A DNA stretch of 64,000 nucleotides from an uncultured Eubacteriales bacterium (lineage in GTDB: Bacteria; Bacillota; Clostridia; Peptostreptococcales; Anaerovoracaceae), in NCBI GenBank assembly GCA_902786815.1, contig CADADV010000009.1, forward strand, positions 1-64,000. Direction: 5' to 3'. Positions 9,235 to 18,078 of the stretch are shown here, in pieces (within the stretch, counting starts at the first letter, position 1; every line of letters starts with the position of its first letter). The notes beneath the pieces are model-generated. The model did no database searches, had not been told where the DNA came from, and worked only from the letters and a program-made list of their open reading frames with translations. The position numbers and the translations under genes are program-made.

Positions 9235-10383
9235 CTATTCATATATTCGTTTGGATATAGTATTGTAATCAAAATACTTCTTAGCTATCAATTTCGAAGA
9301 TTCTTTATAAGTTTCAAGCATGGCTCTATCTTTAATTTGGTTTAGTATTTCTGTGATTTCTTCAGGCTCATCAATTAACCAACCATTTCCTTTAACAAAT
9401 GGTTTATACTCGTCTAAGGCATTGAGGATCACCGCACACTCTCTACATATAGCATTCTGTGCAGTAGCAGATACTTTGCCAGGTTGAAGATATATATCGC
9501 ATGCATTTAGATACTCATCGAGTTCTTCTCCACTCTTCCAGCCTAGATATTTAATACGCTCATCTTCTTTTATTATTTCATAAAACGATTCCTTTATATC
9601 TTCGGATATACTACCAATAATCAAGAAAAACATGTTATCCGAATGCACATTCTGAAAATTTGATAGCGTTTCAATCAGCCGCTTGTTCTTATCGAACTTT
9701 CCTGCTTGTAAAACTATAATAGAGTCTTTAGGAACATTTACTTCTTTAAGCACTTTGATTCTTGATTCTTCTATCTCACTTTTAGTAGGTATAACACCGC
9801 CTAAAGAGAAAAACTCCATTTTTTCGTCAGGAATTTTATAAACCTCTTTCATAAACTTCCCACAGCCCATGGAAACATATAAGAATTTTTCCACATACGG
9901 GATACTCTTTTGCAAAATTGCCCTATAAAAAGCCCCATGTAAAAGCCTTTTGGATAAAACATTCGTTCCCGATGTATAGTAATCAGCGTGCGAATCAATA
10001 TATATTTTGACATGTGGGTGATTCTTTTTATACTTAATTAAACTCATTATCTCAATAGATGAGGTGCCATGAAATAATATAACATCAGGAGAAAAGTCCT
10101 CTATTAAACTATAAAAGCTTCTCACTCGTCTTATTTTAGTATTCAACAACTCTGATCCATAATTCGCGAAACTTCTCCTTCTTACAAAAATGCCATCAGT
10201 ATTATAGTAATCAACAGGAGACATGTAATCGCCTTTTTTATTGTCGTTCTCTTTGAAAGTAAATGTCGATGCAATTATTTGAACATCATGCCCATCCAAC
10301 TTATTTAATCTTGGTATAACATTCTCCTGATAGTTATAGTTGTCAATATAAAAACATGATATACAACAATGTAGTATCCTCAT
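9235..10383 (-). CDS. glycosyltransferase, GT-B fold (family 4-like)
   Basis: Predicted cytoplasmic glycosyltransferase. The C-terminal half has the GT-B donor-site layout: VLQAGKFDKNKRLIETL, then YLGWKSGEELDEYLNACDIYLQPG, resembling the GT4 E-x7-E region although the distal Glu is not obvious (VSATAQNAI). The N-terminal half carries the acceptor Rossmann fold (DVILFHGTSSIEIM). One of only two such enzymes in the locus, so with the initiating transferase the repeat unit should hold about three sugars. Substrate cannot be told from sequence. Confidence 0.75.
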   Translation of the reverse strand: MRILHCCISCFYIDNYNYQENVIPRLNKLDGHDVQIIASTFTFKENDNKKGDYMSPVDYYNTDGIFVRRRSFANYGSELLNTKIRRVRSFYSLIEDFSPDVILFHGTSSIEIMSLIKYKKNHPHVKIYIDSHADYYTSGTNVLSKRLLHGAFYRAILQKSIPYVEKFLYVSMGCGKFMKEVYKIPDEKMEFFSLGGVIPTKSEIEESRIKVLKEVNVPKDSIIVLQAGKFDKNKRLIETLSNFQNVHSDNMFFLIIGSISEDIKESFYEIIKEDERIKYLGWKSGEELDEYLNACDIYLQPGKVSATAQNAICRECAVILNALDEYKPFVKGNGWLIDEPEEITEILNQIKDRAMLETYKESSKLIAKKYFDYNTISKRIYE

Positions 10384-10404
10384 TTATTCATTCCTTTTCT
10401 ATTT

Positions 10405-11751
10405 TCATGCACTCCTATCTTCGTAAAGATAGGGTTTGTGCCATTGATAGTCTTCTATAGCAAATAATTTATTCAACAAAAGAACAATTATTACTCCACC
10501 AGAAAGTAGCCAGGTAAAAAACGAAACATTAATGGAGTTCCAAATCATTGCAAATAGTATGAAAACCGTGAAGGCTAATTCATTCCTTCTGAAGCTGTAC
10601 CTTATAATATCAACAATCTTTGCAATAACAATTGGATAAAGAATTATACCTACAACTCCGAAATTTCTATATGCATCACCCCATAATCCGTTATTTGATC
10701 TTCCGGATGTAATTGTCCTATTTGCACCGTAATCCATATAAAAGTCTGATCCTCCTGGATAAGGAGACTCAAACAAGTGCCTCAGAATACTTTCTCTCAA
10801 ATATAAAAGTTCATTTTCGCTGAAGAAATGAAGGGATTGATACCCGATACCACTTGGTATGCAGAATATTCTTCCGAATTGACTGAGAAAATCAATCATT
10901 CCAAATGCGACATAAGAATACACGCAAAGCACTAATAATAAGCATAATGAAATAATTATTGAATATGATAGCTTCATGCAGTTATTTTTAAAAACTTTGC
11001 ACCCATAATAAACAATTAGCACAACAGCATACAAGAATAGCCATGTTTTCATTCCGTTTACAGAATACAATAAATATCCAACGATTAAACTTATTGCAGC
11101 GTACATATACCTTTTGTAAATTAAAAACCTTGCAAATAAATAAGGCATTATGGTACCGCCTAGAATAGTAAAAGCATACGCTAATAAGGTTGGCATACTA
11201 TTCTCTCGAAGTTCCAATCTTTGAACTAACGAATCAGATATTGACAAAAGTATTGGAAATCCTGCCCAAGACCAACATAATAACCCGATTAATACACATC
11301 CGATCAAAACAGTTGTAGATGCTGGATTAATTGTCGGAATGCTGATTTGTAAACGCTTTTTTCCATTGTCCGTGCTTGAAAACCGCCGTAGACTTAATAC
11401 AAAGATTATCCAAAAAATAGTAGGCCATACAAAATCATATACAGAAACGTAACTAACTACTGCATAAGACGATAGCATAGGTACGATACATAAAGTATAA
11501 ACAATTGTAATTATTACGCTGTAAATATTCGCATTTGCAAAAGAGTTGATTAATAACAGAATAAAAATGCCAAGAATTACATAGGATATAATCAGTTTAC
11601 TTGGCACAATTTCATACACAGCATTTGTTAAATACGAATAAACGGTGTAATATACCCTGAAAAACAGAAAATCCAAAAGTATTTTGTATATAATTAGTAA
11701 TAATGATAATAGCCCCCATTTTGCCAGGGTACTCCTTATTTTGGAATTCAA
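10405..11751 (-). CDS. wzy: repeat-unit polymerase (Wzy-like)
   Basis: Highly hydrophobic protein of 448 residues with ten or more membrane segments and one larger hydrophilic loop (about residues 300-370) containing SPYPGGSDFYMDYGANR, the position where Wzy proteins keep their catalytic periplasmic or extracellular loop. Lies between a glycosyltransferase and an acyltransferase gene. Wzy proteins are too divergent for a motif-based call; topology and the absence of any other candidate support it. Confidence 0.7.
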   Translation of the reverse strand: MNSKIRSTLAKWGLLSLLLIIYKILLDFLFFRVYYTVYSYLTNAVYEIVPSKLIISYVILGIFILLLINSFANANIYSVIITIVYTLCIVPMLSSYAVVSYVSVYDFVWPTIFWIIFVLSLRRFSSTDNGKKRLQISIPTINPASTTVLIGCVLIGLLCWSWAGFPILLSISDSLVQRLELRENSMPTLLAYAFTILGGTIMPYLFARFLIYKRYMYAAISLIVGYLLYSVNGMKTWLFLYAVVLIVYYGCKVFKNNCMKLSYSIIISLCLLLVLCVYSYVAFGMIDFLSQFGRIFCIPSGIGYQSLHFFSENELLYLRESILRHLFESPYPGGSDFYMDYGANRTITSGRSNNGLWGDAYRNFGVVGIILYPIVIAKIVDIIRYSFRRNELAFTVFILFAMIWNSINVSFFTWLLSGGVIIVLLLNKLFAIEDYQWHKPYLYEDRSA

Positions 11752-11765
11752 CTGTTACTCCTATT

Positions 11766-12380
11766 TTATTTCATCTTCTTATTAAAGAACTCTAAGAGTG
11801 CTTCAACATCAGAAAACAAGTCTCCACATTCAAAGAGAACCGATTCTTCTGCATCCCACCAACAAATGTCCATTAATCTCTGAATAGATTCATCATCAAA
11901 CCTTTTTTTGATAAAGTGTGCTGGATTTCCTCCCCAAATCTCGTAGGGAGGGATATCGTGAGTTACAACACTCCCCATACCTACAATTGCACCATCTCCA
12001 ATTACTACTCCACCCTTTATTAGACTTTTTGATCCAATCCATACATCGTTTCCGATTAGTGTCTGAGCGTACTCTTCAAACTTATTATTAGAAAAATGTT
12101 TATTAAAAACATTCTTCCCTTCATAGAAAACCGGTGAGGAAGACACCCAGCTTACAGGGTGCTTGCCTCCTCCAATAGTGCAATCACCCGCAATTGAACA
12201 GAAAGATCCAATTCTTGTATGAATGATCTGACTCCCATATACATAGCTATATCTACCTATTCGGCTGTTAACTATTTGAGCACCATCTCCAACCTTCGCT
12301 TTGGGATCAATAACTGAATTGATTATAGCTGCAGGTCTTTTATTTAATAGCCTGGACAAAATGTATAATAATCTACTCAT
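11766..12380 (-). CDS. CatB-like hexapeptide acyltransferase
   Basis: Left-handed beta-helix acyltransferase of the xenobiotic/CatB type (204 residues). Seen are hexapeptide runs (SRIGRYSYVYGSQI, TRIGSFCSIAGDCTIGGG), the catalytic-type GGGKHP stretch and IGNDVWIGSKSLIKGGVVIGDGAIVGMGSVV. Such enzymes O- or N-acetylate capsule sugars; one possible target is the amino group made by the aminotransferase at 16713-18026, another is decoration of the finished unit. Its start overlaps the stop of the upstream glycosyltransferase (ATGA). Confidence 0.8.
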   Translation of the reverse strand: MSRLLYILSRLLNKRPAAIINSVIDPKAKVGDGAQIVNSRIGRYSYVYGSQIIHTRIGSFCSIAGDCTIGGGKHPVSWVSSSPVFYEGKNVFNKHFSNNKFEEYAQTLIGNDVWIGSKSLIKGGVVIGDGAIVGMGSVVTHDIPPYEIWGGNPAHFIKKRFDDESIQRLMDICWWDAEESVLFECGDLFSDVEALLEFFNKKMK

Positions 12381-13603
12381 TTCAACTTACATGCCTCAAA
12401 TATACTATTTCGATACTTTGCAACACACTTCTCTCTTGATGCATTGGCTATTACAAATGATCTTGCATCTTTTGAATAGCAACCCATATTTTTTTTTGCA
12501 AAAAGGATCTCCTCCGAAAGCAGTTTTCCGTCTCCCGGTTTAACACATATCCCTGCATTTGCTTCTTTGAGAATAGCTGATAACTCACTGTCAACATCAA
12601 AAGCAGCAATAATAGGAGTATTGCAAGCCATTATGCTCCACGTCTTACTCGGCATACCACTCATGCCTACACCAGGTTTACAAGTTATTAATGCTATATC
12701 TCCTAAACTATATACTTCTGAGACTCTTTCAGGGGGCTTCAAGTCATCTATAGTGACATTGTCCAGTTTATTGTCAATTACAAATTGTTTTGCTTTATCG
12801 AATTCCGATCCCCCACCGAAAATCGCAAAATGTATGTCTTTAGAGTCCTTTAAATACTTTGCCGCTTCTAAAACGACCATAGCACCTTGTGCTGCACCGA
12901 AATTACCAGCGTAAACTACAATGAAAGATTCACTTGAAACACCAAGTTCTTTGAACAATGAGTTTTCTTCCCGTCTAATTGGAACCACTTCATTGCAATC
13001 AATCCAATTAGGAACAACCATAATTTTCGAGTCAGGAACACCTTTATCCAATAAATTTTTCTTAAAACTGTCGCTTATAACTATTATCTTATCTGCGTTT
13101 TTATAGCTAAAATTCTCTATTACACGACCAATTTTCCATATGATTGACCCCTTTTGGGTTATGTTTGTTGTAATTAACGAGTCAGGAAAAACATCCTGTA
13201 CATTATAAACAATCGGTACTTTTTTGATTTTTTTTATTATTGCAGCCATTGCACCTTGAGTAGGTGGAGTACTTTGAACAAATATAACATCCGCATCGGT
13301 CTTTAAGCCCTTCCATATAAAAGCAGCGTTTAATAATAAATATCGGATAGCTCTAGAAATAGTTTTTGTACCTTCCCTATACATTGATATACGATGAATA
13401 GACAACTTACCATTATGCTGCTTTTCATTCTTTCGTTTTTTATAGGTTTCCCTAACTTCATTGGTTACACCACGACATGGCGATGGGACATAAAGAGTTA
13501 TATTACATCCACTTTTTGCAAGTTCTTCATATATGTTTTCAGTTAAATACATACTTGAAGCATTTTCTGGAGAGTAATACGCATTATATGCAAGCACATT
13601 CAT
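12377..13603 (-). CDS. glycosyltransferase, WbuB-like (probable L-FucNAc transferase)
   Basis: GT4-family enzyme resembling WbuB, which adds L-FucNAc in several O-antigens. Marks: the N-terminal acceptor loop YYSPENASSMYLTENI, then VIFVQSTPPTQGAMA and VPIVYNVQDVFPDSL, which are characteristic of the WbuB group, and a donor domain with YAGNFGAAQG. Since capE/F/G make UDP-L-FucNAc in the same operon, FucNAc is the likely donor sugar. The C-terminus overlaps the acyltransferase gene by 4 nt. Confidence 0.8.
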   Translation of the reverse strand: MNVLAYNAYYSPENASSMYLTENIYEELAKSGCNITLYVPSPCRGVTNEVRETYKKRKNEKQHNGKLSIHRISMYREGTKTISRAIRYLLLNAAFIWKGLKTDADVIFVQSTPPTQGAMAAIIKKIKKVPIVYNVQDVFPDSLITTNITQKGSIIWKIGRVIENFSYKNADKIIVISDSFKKNLLDKGVPDSKIMVVPNWIDCNEVVPIRREENSLFKELGVSSESFIVVYAGNFGAAQGAMVVLEAAKYLKDSKDIHFAIFGGGSEFDKAKQFVIDNKLDNVTIDDLKPPERVSEVYSLGDIALITCKPGVGMSGMPSKTWSIMACNTPIIAAFDVDSELSAILKEANAGICVKPGDGKLLSEEILFAKKNMGCYSKDARSFVIANASREKCVAKYRNSIFEACKLK

Positions 13604-13621
13604 AATATCTTTTCCTAGTTA

Positions 13622-14854
13622 TTATTTATCTGGATGTCTTCCTGTTCTCAAGTAATTAAGCAGTTCCTCATTAGTAAACTCACTTATTCCCAAATAAGCT
13701 AAATTGTACTGAGATTCAGTGAGATAGTTAGTGTTATGCATTGCCCCACCAAGTGTAATCATCGAATCAATCACAGGCGTTGGTACTCCGTACCTAAGCC
13801 CTAAATCGTGGTAGATTATACACCCTACTGGAATATCTTCGGTAAAATATCTATGATCAATGCTATTTGGTCCTGTATTACCTTCATTACATGGTTCATC
13901 AAGAGGAAAAACAACATTATCTTTTCCTTCATTGTTTAACCCCATATACTCTTGAGTGAGGATGCTTCTCCGAGAAAAAAACATTTCATAGCTATATTCT
14001 GGAACGCTGATCCCAATTGCTTCAGCTATTCTTCTCTCTTCCTCATAGAATTGATATTGAACTTTACAGATAGATGGACATAATCCATGCGAATACATTG
14101 AATAAGAATCTGGCTCGTTACCATAGACTAAAGACCAGTTTTCCATGCTCGATACGCCTAGGATGGACGCAGGAACATGTATTACTGGATTCACATTCGA
14201 AAAACCAATATCCAACATTGTGTCTCCAATCACAGGCCCATCCCCATGCGTAACTGAATCCATACATGGTAAATAATTGGTTGAATCAATAAAATCATCG
14301 ATGTCTGACATTGGCATACTTGCGCCTCTTAATGTTATTGCACGGTATTTAACGCCGACATGTGGTAACCAAAAATCGCCCAGTTTTTCAATTCTTGTTC
14401 CAAATGGCGCAGAACTCCATCCTCCAATAATTACTTTCTTATTACATCCCATTTCATGCATATACTTCCTTAAAAGGATGCTTGCATAGTTATCAGTAAA
14501 TATATGGATCACTTGCCCATCTTCCAATAATGGAACTAACGTCTTTAAATAATCTTCATGAGCATGAGCTGGAATCCCTATTACTATAAGTCCAGCTCCT
14601 TTTACAACCTTTTCCATATCGGTGCTGACCACATCTAAAAATGCATTACCAGAGCGCTCGAAATTATACAAATTTCGTTGTATTCCATCCAATCTAATCC
14701 CAGTTTTTTCAATACCTCGAATTGATTTTTCACTTTTCGAGTATAATCTAACTTCTCTTCCGGCAAGTTTGCAATCAGCAGCGCAGGTCTTTCCTACTGC
14801 CCCACCGCCTAAAACAGCAATTGGTTTATCAAGAAGATAATTCATTCTATTCAT
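13622..14854 (-). CDS. octopine/opine dehydrogenase-family protein
   Basis: NAD(P)-dependent dehydrogenase of the octopine/nopaline family: N-terminal Rossmann motif AVLGGGAVGKTCAADC, a middle region with VIGIPAHAHEDYLKTL and IIGGWSSAPFGTRI, and an octopine-DH-like helical C-terminal domain in which VNPVIHVPASILG carries the family's catalytic-type His. Family members reductively condense a 2-oxo acid with an amino acid to give N-(1-carboxyalkyl) amino acids. Inside a capsule operon and next to an ATP-grasp ligase, the likely product is an opine-like acid destined for amide linkage to an amino sugar. Such residues, e.g. N-(1-carboxyethyl)lysine, are known in some O-antigens. The substrate is not deducible. 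Confidence 0.75.
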   Translation of the reverse strand: MNRMNYLLDKPIAVLGGGAVGKTCAADCKLAGREVRLYSKSEKSIRGIEKTGIRLDGIQRNLYNFERSGNAFLDVVSTDMEKVVKGAGLIVIGIPAHAHEDYLKTLVPLLEDGQVIHIFTDNYASILLRKYMHEMGCNKKVIIGGWSSAPFGTRIEKLGDFWLPHVGVKYRAITLRGASMPMSDIDDFIDSTNYLPCMDSVTHGDGPVIGDTMLDIGFSNVNPVIHVPASILGVSSMENWSLVYGNEPDSYSMYSHGLCPSICKVQYQFYEEERRIAEAIGISVPEYSYEMFFSRRSILTQEYMGLNNEGKDNVVFPLDEPCNEGNTGPNSIDHRYFTEDIPVGCIIYHDLGLRYGVPTPVIDSMITLGGAMHNTNYLTESQYNLAYLGISEFTNEELLNYLRTGRHPDK

Positions 14855-14871
14855 AACTATCTATTCCTCCA

Positions 14872-16131
14872 TCAATACTTAATTAAATGATTTTCTGTAA
14901 CAAGATTAGTTCCTTTCAAATCAGGAATGTACAAATTCTTGTATACGTAATCTGCATATTTATCTGCACTTTCCTGAGATTCACAACAGCCCATTATCTT
15001 TATAAGCCACGGCATTATATCTGTTGTAGTATTTTCTTTAACATAAGTTGTTACATCTATTACACAATCATTGTCAATTATTTCCTTATAATTACCAAAA
15101 TCTTTTACTATTCCCTTCTTTCCTTTTATAAACAAGCCAAATGAATACCTACCATTATCAGATTTAAACTGTTTTAAAATATTCAGATTTTCCTCTGGGT
15201 TGAATATCATATTAATAAGCAGTTCATTCCTATCGATGTTATTTGATATTATAGAAAGCCCTTGTTCCATACCAAAGAACCGCCCAGCAACTTCTCCCAC
15301 AATTATTGAACCATTATTATAGAACAATTGCATTGATAATGGGCCTTCTTTTATACCTACATAATTGGCTATTCTAGACAAATAGCTCCTTACGGTTTCA
15401 CCTACAGTATCATAATAAACTGATGGATACTTTTGTCTTGTCAAATATGGTAAATTTCTAGTATCCCTTCCTGATGTTTCTCTATCTCCAAAATTAACAA
15501 AATAAACTTTCCCATCTTGAATCCATGACTGCACATTTATTTCATGGCCTTCTGATATTTCTTCAAGCATTACGTAATTACTGGCTACACTAAACGAAGC
15601 CGAAGTAGTTATATAATTCTCTATATCATTATAACAATTAACAATGAACATACCTCTTGATCCCCATCCGTCCAGGGGCTTTAAAACAAAAGGATACTGT
15701 AATGTTATGGATTCTTTTGATAATTGATCTACTTTGATCTTTTGTGCTTTAGAAAAAGGAATTCCCAATTCATAAAACATTTCTTTCATCAAAATTTTAT
15801 CGCGAAGATACCTTACTGTTGAATATGGACAGTAACAAGGAAGATGATTTTCAAAAGAGTACTTTACCATTAACTCAAATAAATTATCCGAGTATGAGGT
15901 GATTATTCGATCAATCTTTTCTGTTTCACAAATCTGTCTTATGCTATCTGAATCATTCAGATTAACATTGTATGCTTTATGTGCATATTTTTTTGCTTCA
16001 CCATCTACTGCTGCATCTGCTACGACTGTATATGCACCTCTGTCTACGGCTAATTTTGTTAAAGTGGTAAAATCTTCAACAGATCCAAGTATTAAAAGAC
16101 TTAGTCTTTGATTAGTCATTTCTGTTAACAT
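14872..16131 (-). CDS. ATP-grasp amide ligase (capsule-associated)
   Basis: ATP-grasp protein of 419 residues. N-terminal domain LLILGSVEDF; central domain YPFVLKPLDGWGSRGMFIV with the ATP-binding lysine and Gly loop; metal-binding region EISEGHEINVQSW and later IIVGEVAGRFFGMEQG. Such ligases join a carboxylate to an amine through an acyl phosphate. Its gene overlaps the initiating phosphoglycosyl transferase gene by 20 nt on one side and lies 17 nt from the opine dehydrogenase on the other. In Neisseria the PglB2 protein fuses these two functions and puts glyceramide on a 4-amino sugar, a close precedent. ATG at 16131 or 16119 possible; the AAAGGAG site lies just before 16131. Confidence 0.75.
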   Translation of the reverse strand: MLTEMTNQRLSLLILGSVEDFTTLTKLAVDRGAYTVVADAAVDGEAKKYAHKAYNVNLNDSDSIRQICETEKIDRIITSYSDNLFELMVKYSFENHLPCYCPYSTVRYLRDKILMKEMFYELGIPFSKAQKIKVDQLSKESITLQYPFVLKPLDGWGSRGMFIVNCYNDIENYITTSASFSVASNYVMLEEISEGHEINVQSWIQDGKVYFVNFGDRETSGRDTRNLPYLTRQKYPSVYYDTVGETVRSYLSRIANYVGIKEGPLSMQLFYNNGSIIVGEVAGRFFGMEQGLSIISNNIDRNELLINMIFNPEENLNILKQFKSDNGRYSFGLFIKGKKGIVKDFGNYKEIIDNDCVIDVTTYVKENTTTDIMPWLIKIMGCCESQESADKYADYVYKNLYIPDLKGTNLVTENHLIKY

Positions 16132-16702
16132 TCTCCTTTCTAATCACAGATTCAACTGTTTTAAGCAGTATCTTGCAATCCAATAAAAAGGATACGTGTT
16201 CAGCATAATTTACATCATTATCCATTCGTTTTTCCATAGTATCTGAGTTTCTATAATAGGCCTGACTATATCCAGTTATACCTGGCCTAACTGTTCTTCT
16301 TCTCTTTTCCTCGTCACTGAAGTGTTCCCAGTCAAGAGGTAATCCTGGGCGCGGTCCAACAAAACTCATATCGCCTTTTATGACGTTAATTAACTGTGGT
16401 GTCTCATCAATTGAGAGTTTTCGAAGTATTCTTCCTATCTTTGTTACCCTAGGGTCTGTCTCACTATTAAAAGTTGACCCATCTTCATTTCGAATATCTG
16501 GTGCATTGACTTTCATGCTTCGAAATTTATACATTTTAAACACTTTTGTGTCCTTGCCTAGTCTTCCTGCATTATAAAAAACCGGACCTCTATCTTCTAG
16601 TTTGATTATGGGTGCAACAACAATAAAAATAATCGCAAAGAACGGGAATCCTATAATTCCAAATAAAATATCTAAAACCCTTTTAATATATTTCCTGTAC
16701 AT
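16112..16702 (-). CDS. initiating phosphoglycosyl transferase (PglC/WcaJ C-terminal type)
   Basis: Small membrane-associated phosphoglycosyl transferase that loads sugar-1-phosphate on undecaprenyl phosphate. One N-terminal hydrophobic re-entrant segment (residues 10-33), then KMYKFRSMKVNA, the catalytic Asp99-Glu100 dyad in LSIDETPQL, and DMSFVGPRPG. At about 197 residues it is the minimal PglC-like form, which in other species prefers UDP-diacetamidobacillosamine-type sugars. Start at 16702 chosen because AAAGGAA precedes it; the frame continues 23 codons upstream without a site. Confidence 0.88.
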   Translation of the reverse strand: MYRKYIKRVLDILFGIIGFPFFAIIFIVVAPIIKLEDRGPVFYNAGRLGKDTKVFKMYKFRSMKVNAPDIRNEDGSTFNSETDPRVTKIGRILRKLSIDETPQLINVIKGDMSFVGPRPGLPLDWEHFSDEEKRRRTVRPGITGYSQAYYRNSDTMEKRMDNDVNYAEHVSFLLDCKILLKTVESVIRKENVNRND

Positions 16703-16712
16703 ATTAGTTCCT

Positions 16713-18026
16713 TTACATCCACGTCTCAATGGATCGTATTGCATTGCATATATAATCCACATCCTCATCATTAAGCAATGTATGTAGTGGTAATGTAATT
16801 AAATTATTATAGTACTCATAAGCATTAGGATAATTAGTACAATCGGCACCATATGCCGTCATCATTGGCAAAGGTTTATAATGGACATTAGTAGAAATCC
16901 CAGTTTCAGCCAATTTTTCAATTATTTCATTGCGTTTTTTTTCATCTATACCTGGAATTCTAATCAAGTATAAGTGATGTGAACTCATAACAGTATGCGT
17001 TTGATGATTGAGATGATATATACCTGCTGCATCGCAAGCTTCATCGTATTTTCTTACAATCTGCTTTCTTCTCTCAATCAAATCAAGGTATCTATCAAGC
17101 TGTCTCAAACCAATTGATGCAGTAATATCAGTCATATTACATTTATACCAAGGACCAATTATATCGTACTCCCAGGCACCTACTCTTGTCTTAGAAAAGG
17201 CATCTTTGCTTTGTCCATGTAATGAAAGCAATTGATACATATGATAGATTTCTTCATCAGGTATTCCTTGGATTCTTTTCCATGTGGCAGCACCTCCTTC
17301 CGCAGTTGTCATGTTTTTCACTGCATGGAAACTAAAACTTGAAAAGTCGGCAATTTGACCACAGTAGCAAATATTTCCATTCATAAGACGGCTAGCCCCT
17401 AAACTATGTGCGCAATCTGCTATTACAGCAATTCGCCCCAAAGATTGTTGGATTCTCGCCGACAAATCTCCCAAAGGTGTTCCATCCGATTCGCATGGAA
17501 CGAATAAACATTTTTTTCGCTCTACTATTTCATAAATTTTTTCATAGTCGCAAACAATACCCCCTAAATCTACAGCAATAATTGCTTTTGTTTTAGGTGA
17601 AATGGCTTCTTCTAGTTTCTGATAATCCATTTCTGGCATTCCCGTTAAAGGATCACCATTTTTTTGAATATCCACAAAAACAACTGTCGCTCCACAATGA
17701 ATTGCTGCAGATGCAGTTGAAGTATAAGTATATGCAGGTACTATTACTTCATCTCCTTTTTGTATTCCAAATACACGGAGATTTAATTCTTCGGCTGCGG
17801 TCGCTGAACTTAAGCAGACAACCTTATTACTAAAGCAGTCAATTGATTCTTTCGAATTACAATCAATATTGGTATTGCCAGATTCAATATATGCTGCAAG
17901 TCGTCTTTCAAAAAGTTTTGTTCTTGGCCCAGTCGTTATCCACCCAGATTGAATTGCTTGAACAACTTCTTTAATTTCATAATCTCCAACATCAGGAGGG
18001 CTAAACGGAATTGTTTCTCTATTCAT
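16713..18026 (-). CDS. sugar aminotransferase (DegT/DnrJ/EryC1), PglE-like role
   Basis: PLP-dependent aminotransferase of 437 residues, longer than WlbC because of an insertion near residues 48-66. Lys237 in SFHAVKNMTTAEGG binds PLP; ADCAHSLGA and AYTYTSTASA are the supporting motifs. Lying between the PglF-like dehydratase and the PglC-like transferase, it most likely aminates C4 of the 4-keto-6-deoxy sugar, giving a 4-amino-4,6-dideoxy hexose on which the ATP-grasp ligase could act. The locus thus has two aminotransferases for two different sugars. Confidence 0.82.
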   Translation of the reverse strand: MNRETIPFSPPDVGDYEIKEVVQAIQSGWITTGPRTKLFERRLAAYIESGNTNIDCNSKESIDCFSNKVVCLSSATAAEELNLRVFGIQKGDEVIVPAYTYTSTASAAIHCGATVVFVDIQKNGDPLTGMPEMDYQKLEEAISPKTKAIIAVDLGGIVCDYEKIYEIVERKKCLFVPCESDGTPLGDLSARIQQSLGRIAVIADCAHSLGASRLMNGNICYCGQIADFSSFSFHAVKNMTTAEGGAATWKRIQGIPDEEIYHMYQLLSLHGQSKDAFSKTRVGAWEYDIIGPWYKCNMTDITASIGLRQLDRYLDLIERRKQIVRKYDEACDAAGIYHLNHQTHTVMSSHHLYLIRIPGIDEKKRNEIIEKLAETGISTNVHYKPLPMMTAYGADCTNYPNAYEYYNNLITLPLHTLLNDEDVDYICNAIRSIETWM

Positions 18027-18078
18027 TTTGATTATCTCCCTCGATTAACTGCCTTAAACAATTCTGACTCAGTTTGTC

